Below, piece after piece: positions 58,567 through 64,000 of a DNA stretch of 64,000 nucleotides (position 1 is the stretch's first letter; each line of letters begins with the position of its first letter). The DNA is from Symbiodinium natans (taxonomy: Eukaryota > Sar > Dinophyceae > Suessiales > Symbiodiniaceae). The notes beneath the pieces were generated by a model. That model saw nothing but the letters and a program-made list of their open reading frames with translations. It was not told where the DNA came from and did not search any database. Made by a program: the position numbers and the translations under genes. The stretch is from the NCBI GenBank assembly GCA_905221605.1, contig CAJNDS010000054.1:62001-126000 (forward strand), read 5' to 3'.

Positions 58567-58667
58567 TAGAAGAGGACGTGCGCGCCGAACCGATGGAGCA
58601 TGGGCCGCGGACGTCGTATCGCGCCGGACTCGGTGGAAGCCAGGATTCTGATATCTTTCTGATGAGG
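58567..58667 (+). CDS. Candidate exon, EEDVRAEPMEHGPRTSYR
   Basis: Acceptor AGCATCCAG, 2 nt plus 33 codons, donor AGG|GTTTAGGG. Reads EEDVRAEPMEHGPRTSYR, AGLGGSQDSDIFLMR. Last exon-like segment before the character of the DNA changes; it may belong to a third gene. Confidence 0.55.
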
Positions 58668-58694
58668 GTTTAGGGTGAGTGTTTAGGGCTGAGA

Positions 58695-59050
58695 GCTCCT
58701 GAGTAGTATACATATATGTATATATATGAGCCCGCCGCCTTAAGGGTCTATTTAGCTTTGGGTTTTTCTTATTGCGTTAAAAGAGCGAATATAAATATCG
58801 TAATACAAAAACACATATTTACACCTACATATGGCACACAAATCTCATGCCCAGCGATTCTAGGCCTAGCCGCACGCCATTACGAACTGCGAATTTCTGA
58901 TTATTCTTATTTCATTTGCTTCTCTTTGCTATCTGTGTATGCGTGTTCTTTTTTCAGCCTGCGTGAAAAAGTCGCTGTTTGGCTGCGGCTTCAGAAAGAC
59001 TCTGGCATTCGTACGTGCTGTGAAATTACCCTGCACGTTTAAGTTAAGCA
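58695..59050 (+). repeat. G-family AT-rich dispersed element
   Basis: TATACATATATGTATATATATGAGCCCGCCGCCTTAAGGGTCTATTTAGC followed by a segment open for about 100 codons (MYIYEPAALRVYLALGFS). The inverted copy at 40,130-40,335 translates similarly at its start, so this is a repeat rather than a host gene. Confidence 0.5.
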
Positions 59051-59219
59051 CATCTGTAAGCCCCCTACGTCCCATCTGCAGCCTGCCCCCTTCCCCCCCT
59101 ACTCCAACCCCCTACCCCATCACCCTCAACACGACCCCTTCCCACAATTTACTACACCCACACCACTCGCACCTAACCCCTCCTACCCCTCCTCTCACAC
59201 CCCTTCACTCCAAACTACC

Positions 59220-59475
59220 TGAAGTTATCATAACTATAATAACTTCAACTTCCCCATCATAAGTTATCATAATTATGATAACTTGAACTTCCCGATCAAA
59301 ATTATCATAACTATGAAAAACTTTAAGTTCTTAATCTCAGGGTATGATGATTATGATAAGCAACTTTTCATAATTATCATAAGTTATCATAATTATGATA
59401 AGTTATCATAAGTCATCATAATTACGATAAGGTATCATAATTATGATAAATTGTGATAGTTATCACAAGTTATCC
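59220..59475 (+). repeat. TTATCATAATTATGATAA palindromic tandem repeat
   Basis: AAGTTATCATAATTATGATAACTT and variants repeated about nine times; each unit is self-complementary. Confidence 0.9.
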
Positions 59476-59784
59476 TCCTCGCCCTTTCCAGTTAAAAGTG
59501 CTTACGGCTGAAAGACCTTAGTACATAAAACTGTACTAAAGCGCAAAGAGAACAATGCTTACGATACAGAGACTTTGGTACACTATGATGCGTCAGGACA
59601 CAATGAAATTATGCTTGCGATCTATACATTGCGCCCTTTGAGATAGTTGAGAAAGAAAAAAGTGGCCGCGTGCCAATATTAATTGCTTGTAACGGGGCCG
59701 CGGCCTACATACGACATACCCCGCTACAGGGGGTATGTATTCATGGTCGGGGTTTTGCGACAGACCTGTTTGTTGTTGTCTGCA

Positions 59785-59940
59785 GGTTCCAAGTCTTGCT
59801 TATCGGGGGGTAAGTGTTCGTAAGTTTCAAGGAGCAAATATAAGTATCCCTGAATTTGAAACCCCCTTAAACTCTTACAGGCTGAGAACGCGGAGTGGTT
59901 CCAAGTCTTGCTTATCGGGGGGTAAGTGTTCGTAAATTTC
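59785..59940 (+). repeat. Direct duplicate of a 45-bp unit
   Basis: GGTTCCAAGTCTTGCTTATCGGGGGGTAAGTGTTCGTAARTTTC at 59,785-59,829 and 59,898-59,941. Confidence 0.9.
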
Positions 59941-59950
59941 ACCAAAAACA

Positions 59951-60757
59951 TGACAATTTTCCCGCGGAATATGTGTCAGTGGAGCCGTGCTAACACAAAA
60001 AAGCATGACACATTTTTCTCGGAATATGTCTCACCAGAGTTCTGTTAGCACCAGAAACATGACACTTTTGTTCCGCAGAAAACGTGTCATTAGAGCTCTG
60101 CTAACACAAAAAACATGACACATTTTCCGCGGAATATGTGTCAGTAGAGCCGTGCTAACACAAAAAAGCATGACACATTTTCCGCGGAATATCTGTCACC
60201 AGAGTTCTGCTAGCACCAAAAACATAACATTTCTTTCGCAGAATATGTGTCAGTAGAGCTCTGCTAACACAAAAAACATGACACATTTTTCGTGGAATAT
60301 GGGTCAGTAGAGCCGTGCTAACACACAAAAGCATGACACATTTTTCGCGGAATATGTCTCACCAGAGTTCTGTTAGCACCAGAAACATGAATTTTTTCCG
60401 CAGGAAATGCGTCATTAGAGCTGTGCTAATCCAAAAAACATGACACATTTTCCGCGGAATATGTGTCAGTAGAGCCGTGCTAACACAAAAAAACATGACA
60501 CATGTTCCGCAGAGTATGTGTCACCAGAGTTCTGCTAGCACCAAAAACATGACAGTTTTTCCGCAGAATATGTGTCAGTAGAGCTGTGCTAACACAAAAA
60601 ACATGACACGTTTTCCACGGAATATGTGTCAGTAGAGCCGTGCTAACACAAAAAAGCATGACACATTTTTCGCGGAATATGTGTCACCAGAGTTCTCTTA
60701 GCACCAGAAACATGACATTTTTTCCGCAGAATATGTGTCAGTAGAGCTGTGCTAACA
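59951..60757 (+). repeat. Palindromic satellite, left array, orientation 1
   Basis: About 15 units of roughly 54 bp: a 26-bp dyad GACACATTTTCCGCGGAATATGTGTC plus a spacer. Spacers alternate between AGTAGAGCYGTGCTAACACAAAA and ACCAGAGTTCTGYTAGCACCARAA in a three-unit order, giving a higher-order period of about 160 bp. Confidence 0.95.
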
Positions 60758-60970
60758 CAGAACTCTGGTGAGACATATTCCGCGAAAAATGTGTCATGCT
60801 TTTTTGTGTTAGCACGGCTCTACTGACACATATTCCGCGGAAAACGTGTCATGTTTTTTGTGTTAGCAGAGCTCTACTGACACATATTCTGCGGACAAAA
60901 ATGTCATGGTTTTGGTGCTAACAGAAGTCTGGCGACACATATTCAACATATTCCGCGAAAAAGGTGTCAC
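60758..60970 (-). repeat. Palindromic satellite, inverted block
   Basis: Same 54-bp units in reverse orientation; the switch occurs within a spacer at about 60,757, giving a large head-to-head palindrome. Confidence 0.93.
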
Positions 60971-60994
60971 CAGCATTTTAAACATCCGGAAACT

Positions 60995-61135
60995 CCACCC
61001 CTCCACCCCCCTCCACCCCCCTCCACCCCCCCTCCACCCACCACCCCTCCACCCCTCCACCCCTCCACCCCACCCCTCCACCCCTACCCCTCCCCACTCC
61101 CCACCTCCCCCCACCCCCCCACCCCCCCACGCATG
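60995..61135 (+). repeat. CCACCCCTC minisatellite
   Basis: Pyrimidine-rich CACCCCTC/CACCCCC units. Its reverse complement recurs at 63,235-63,352. Confidence 0.95.
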
Positions 61136-61804
61136 CGCGGGACACCACAACGAAGAGGGTGTTAACACCACCAAGAAGCAGGATGTCACAACTCCTGGTG
61201 GTTTGAAGGCAATCCACAAACCGTGATATCGCAACCGCTTATTAAGGTTACAAATTACCAAAATTCCAAACCAGAGTTGGGGCCCTAACAGAACACCAAA
61301 CAATCTTGAACACACATTCAGTTGCAATATCTCTCATCTAACTCTAAACCCTTAACCCTAAAACCCCAAGCGACCAGCGGCATGGCTGCATATTTTGCAG
61401 AGAGCGCTTGATGCCACAAGAGGGCGCTAGCCACAAGATGGGTACCGGCCCTTGTTTTCACCTAGACCTACTTCGGGTTCAGGGTTTAGGGTTTAGGGTT
61501 TAGGGGTTATATAGGGTTGAGGGTTTAGGGTTTCATAGTTAAACGGTGCATATATATATATATATACATATGGTCACCCCCCCATGATCCACGCGTGTCC
61601 TTTTCTTGCTTGCCGTTCTGCACCTGTGCTACTTACACCTGTAGTTGACATGAAAGCACACCGGTATTTACGATCCTTTCTTGTCTTGCCATGTCTGAAG
61701 CTACAACTTGTCATCCATTACGTCTAGTTTCAAACAACAGAAGCCGCTTGTGGATTTGGTTTTGTGCGGTTTGCACATCTCTGTCATCCACTCTATAATC
61801 TAGA

Positions 61805-61915
61805 CCCGGGAGTAACCTAGGAATACAAAGGGTGCCCTTTTTTTGGTTTTAAGAGGATTATATGGAAACCCCAACCAAAAAAAAGGAAAAAGGGGCATAC
61901 TCCCGTTCCTAGCAA
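61805..61915 (+). mobile_element. Diverged A-family-like hairpin
   Basis: CCGGGAGTAACCTAGGAATACAAAGGGTGCCC ... AAAAAGGGGCATACTCCCGTTCCTAG; complementary ends and the AGTAACCTAGG/GGGTGCCC words of the A family. Confidence 0.5.
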
Positions 61916-62133
61916 TAGCTATCAATATCCACCTTCTTGAACTTCAACATTATTCATTAATTAGAGAAAACGGTTATAAACCTTTTTATAACTTATAATG
62001 CATAAACATAAAAAAGAAGTGAAGGGGTTTATATAAAGCAGCTAACACAAGAAGCGGACTACATATTGAAGTTAGAGACGAACTAGCGGGGACAGAGACA
62101 TGCTCAAGGGACACGCAAGGACTATAAATAGCG

Positions 62134-62599
62134 TATGAGAATCCTGACGGGGCTCATCAAAATGGTTCTATTTTATACGTTGCTGGGACTAAAAGCGGTA
62201 GACGTGATTATAGTCAGCGTTACAAAGATGTAGATAAGTTCATTCAAGACGGTTATATTGAAATAGATGGTTAAAAACTACTGGAATTACTGATATTATA
62301 AGTCATAGTTTCGGTTCAGCATCGGGACAACAATCAAACAACGATTATCGTAATGTATTGCAGAAGTCGTAGTTATCGTTCTCCTTTTGTATCAGGACAA
62401 CGACCAGAAGACACCTGGACAAAATTTAAGAATACGAAAAGCAGGAGACCCCGTTAGTATGTTTGATAAAGGAAGTATAACATCAAACGAATCAACATTA
62501 GACCATCTACAAAATCATTCTTATGAAGATGTAGGCAATGCTAAAGACAAAGCAGGAAATCTACCTATAACCGAAGAAGAGATTTTTACAACAGTTTAA
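62134..62599 (+). pseudogene. Frameshifted lipase-like (alpha/beta hydrolase) gene
   Basis: Three plus-strand frames in the order expected for a class-3-lipase-like fold. 62,134-62,271: GSILYVAGTKSGRRDYSQ and RYKDVDKFIQDG (beta strand plus G-T turn). 62,286-62,373: ITDIISHSFGSASG, with S in the nucleophile-elbow position of HSFGS. 62,387-62,599: RKAGDPVSMFDKGS, with D of GDPVS as the acid, and QNHSYEDVG, with H as the base. The pieces are joined by two frame changes and a TAA at 62,272. AT-rich, unlike the GC-balanced exons to the left, so probably of different origin. Family assignment is from motif order only. Confidence 0.5.
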
Positions 62600-62820
62600 T
62601 TCAAAGATCTGATATTCATAATGCTTCATAAGAAAGCAACAACATACGAACAAATAGAGAAACCGAAGAAGAGAAGAAAGTCAAACAACATGCTTACGAA
62701 GAGATAAGAAAGCTCGTTGAGAATAAATGAAGTAGAAGAAGCAGCTAAGGAGGTGAAAGGTAAGAAGAAGAACAATAGTCAAGACATTTCATACAGCTTC
62801 AAATTATTTGATTAAATATA
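62600..62820 (+). pseudogene. AT-rich, Lys/Glu-rich degenerate coding remnant
   Basis: Plus-strand readings such as RETEEEKKVKQHAYEEIR and EAAKEVKGKKKNNSQDIS are interrupted by stops and frame changes. Codon style matches the lipase-like pieces, so it may be the next part of the same decayed element. Confidence 0.35.
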
Positions 62821-63234
62821 AGTTTAAAGTATGTGTAACTAAAACATCTCTGCTATGTACATACACGGGAAACTTTTAGTCCCGAAGATATCCTCAATGA
62901 TAATTTATGTTTTCAATTACACAATGGTAGTTCCCATATTAAATGTCAAGGGTTTAAGAATAAAACGATTGTTGGATTTAAGCCATTGCGTGGCCTCTTC
63001 TCACAATTTCTATACTTGTTGTTCAAATATGTGGGAAACTTAACAATTGAGTTAGAATTCGTAACTTCTGCATCAAAACTGACACGGTTGCGATATCCAC
63101 CAACACGCAAGACTAGTTGCGCTATCCGCGTTCTCAAGCCTCCTCAGTTGTAATAACCACTTTCTTGGTTTTGTTATCCTCCAACTGGTTGTGATCCTTT
63201 AATCTCACCCGGAGGGGCTCCCCTCCACCTGTGC

Positions 63235-63352
63235 GGGTGGAACGGGGGGTGGAGGGGTGGAGGGGTGGGTAGGGGGGGAGGGGTGGGTAGGGGTGGAGGT
63301 GGAGAGGAGGGGTGGAGGGGTGGTGTGGAGGTGGGGAGGTGGAGGGGTGGCA
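63235..63352 (-). repeat. GGGGTGGAG minisatellite (inverse of 60,995-61,135)
   Basis: Purine-rich counterpart of CCACCCCTC, placed symmetrically on the other side of the lipase-like region. Confidence 0.95.
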
Positions 63353-63439
63353 AATACGAAAACATGCGGATTTAAACTGGTCTTTTATACTACCTCTCTT
63401 GCCGTGGCAGGTTGGCCGCCCTCCACTTATTTAAAAAAA

Positions 63440-64000
63440 CGTCACCGTAACAGAACTCTGGTGACACATATTCCGAGGAAAATGCGTCATGCTTGTTTGT
63501 GTTAGCGCGGCTCTACTGACACATATTCCGCGGAAAACGTGTCATGTTTTTTGTGTTAGCACAGCTCTACTGACACATATTCTGCGGAATAGCTATCATG
63601 TTTTTGGTGCTAGCAGAACTTTGGTGACACATATTCTGCGGAAAATGTGTCATGTTTTTTTGTGTTAGCACGGCTCTACCGACACATATTCCGCGGAAAA
63701 TGTGTCATGTTTTTTGTGTTAGCACAGCTCTACTGACACATATTCTGCGGAAACAAAGTGTCATGTTTCTGGCGCTAACAGAACTCTGGTGACACATATT
63801 CCGCGAAAAATGTGTCATGCTTTTTTGTGTTAGCGCGGCTCTGCTGACACATATTCCGCGAAAAATGTGTCATGTTTTTTGTGTTAGCAGAGCTCTACTG
63901 ACACATATTCTGCGAAAAAAATGTTGTGTTTTGGTGCTAACAGAATTCTGGTGACACATATTCCGCGGAAAATGTGTCATGCTTTTTTGTGTTAGCACGG
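63440..64000 (-). repeat. Palindromic satellite, right array, runs off the window
   Basis: About ten 54-bp units in the orientation opposite to 59,951-60,757, with the same spacer alternation. The array is cut by the window end. Confidence 0.95.

Noticed and set aside
60863-61327. 154-codon minus-strand ORF
   Set aside because: Central part is the CCACCCCTC minisatellite and one end lies in the palindromic satellite.
1-64000. A true chromosome end
   Set aside because: Telomere-like arrays occur in both orientations and are separated by unique DNA throughout; no terminal run is present at either window edge.
59951-64000. CRISPR array
   Set aside because: The roughly 54-bp repeats are separated by recurring, not unique, spacers, the setting is eukaryotic, and no cas genes are present.

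Overview
What it is. The window is eukaryotic nuclear DNA, most likely from a dinoflagellate. Evidence for this is the plant/alveolate telomere-type repeat TTTAGGG/CCCTAAA scattered through the first 58.7 kb, a decayed Ty1/copia pol with an HVDD active site, and dozens of very short plus-strand exons with GT donors (some apparently GC or GA) and CAG/TAG/AAG acceptors. Hairpin-ended elements also behave as introns (introner-like). No rRNA, tRNA, spliced-leader gene or CRISPR array is supported. Long ORFs reading LNPKP, GFRV or HTHT are translations of repeats, not genes.

Layout. (1) From about 0.4 to 49.5 kb there are many 20-150 bp open segments on the plus strand. Each lies between a C-rich (CCCTAAA) tract or CAG on its left and a GT, often GTTTAGGG, on its right. 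I read these as exons of one or more large genes. Recognisable content is EF-hand-like loops near 1.95, 2.56, 6.6 and 48.9 kb and hydrophobic membrane-type exons near 28.1, 29.6, 30.3, 35.8, 42.1 and 46.05 kb. The best-supported end is a phase-consistent four-exon chain, 48,839-49,510, finishing at a stop. (2) A second gene appears to begin at an ATG at 52,833 and may end at a stop at 58,281. Two separate parts of it keep reading phase across introns (52,833-53,250 and 54,875-55,726). (3) A copia remnant lies on the minus strand at about 7.15-8.14 kb, followed by a 1.3-kb GT/GC/GTGC microsatellite at 8.93-10.26 kb. (4) At about 58.7 kb the character changes to AT-rich DNA with TGATAA palindromes, then a roughly 54-bp palindromic satellite in inverted orientation around a 2-kb core. 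That core holds a frameshifted lipase-like (alpha/beta hydrolase) gene.

How it fits together. Introns typically start with G-rich TTTAGGG copies and end with C-rich CCCTAAA copies, so the pre-mRNA could fold with the splice sites brought together. Several hairpin families begin exactly at a GT donor and end exactly at an AG acceptor. In the best cases removing the element keeps the reading frame. Telomere-like arrays sit inside some of these elements. The main biological claim is therefore a genome where introns are seeded by introner-like foldback elements and then filled by local expansion of telomere-like repeats.

Limits. Exon calls come from reading splice signals and open frames by eye. 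Individual short exons may be wrong, alternative frames are often open, and no homology search was possible.
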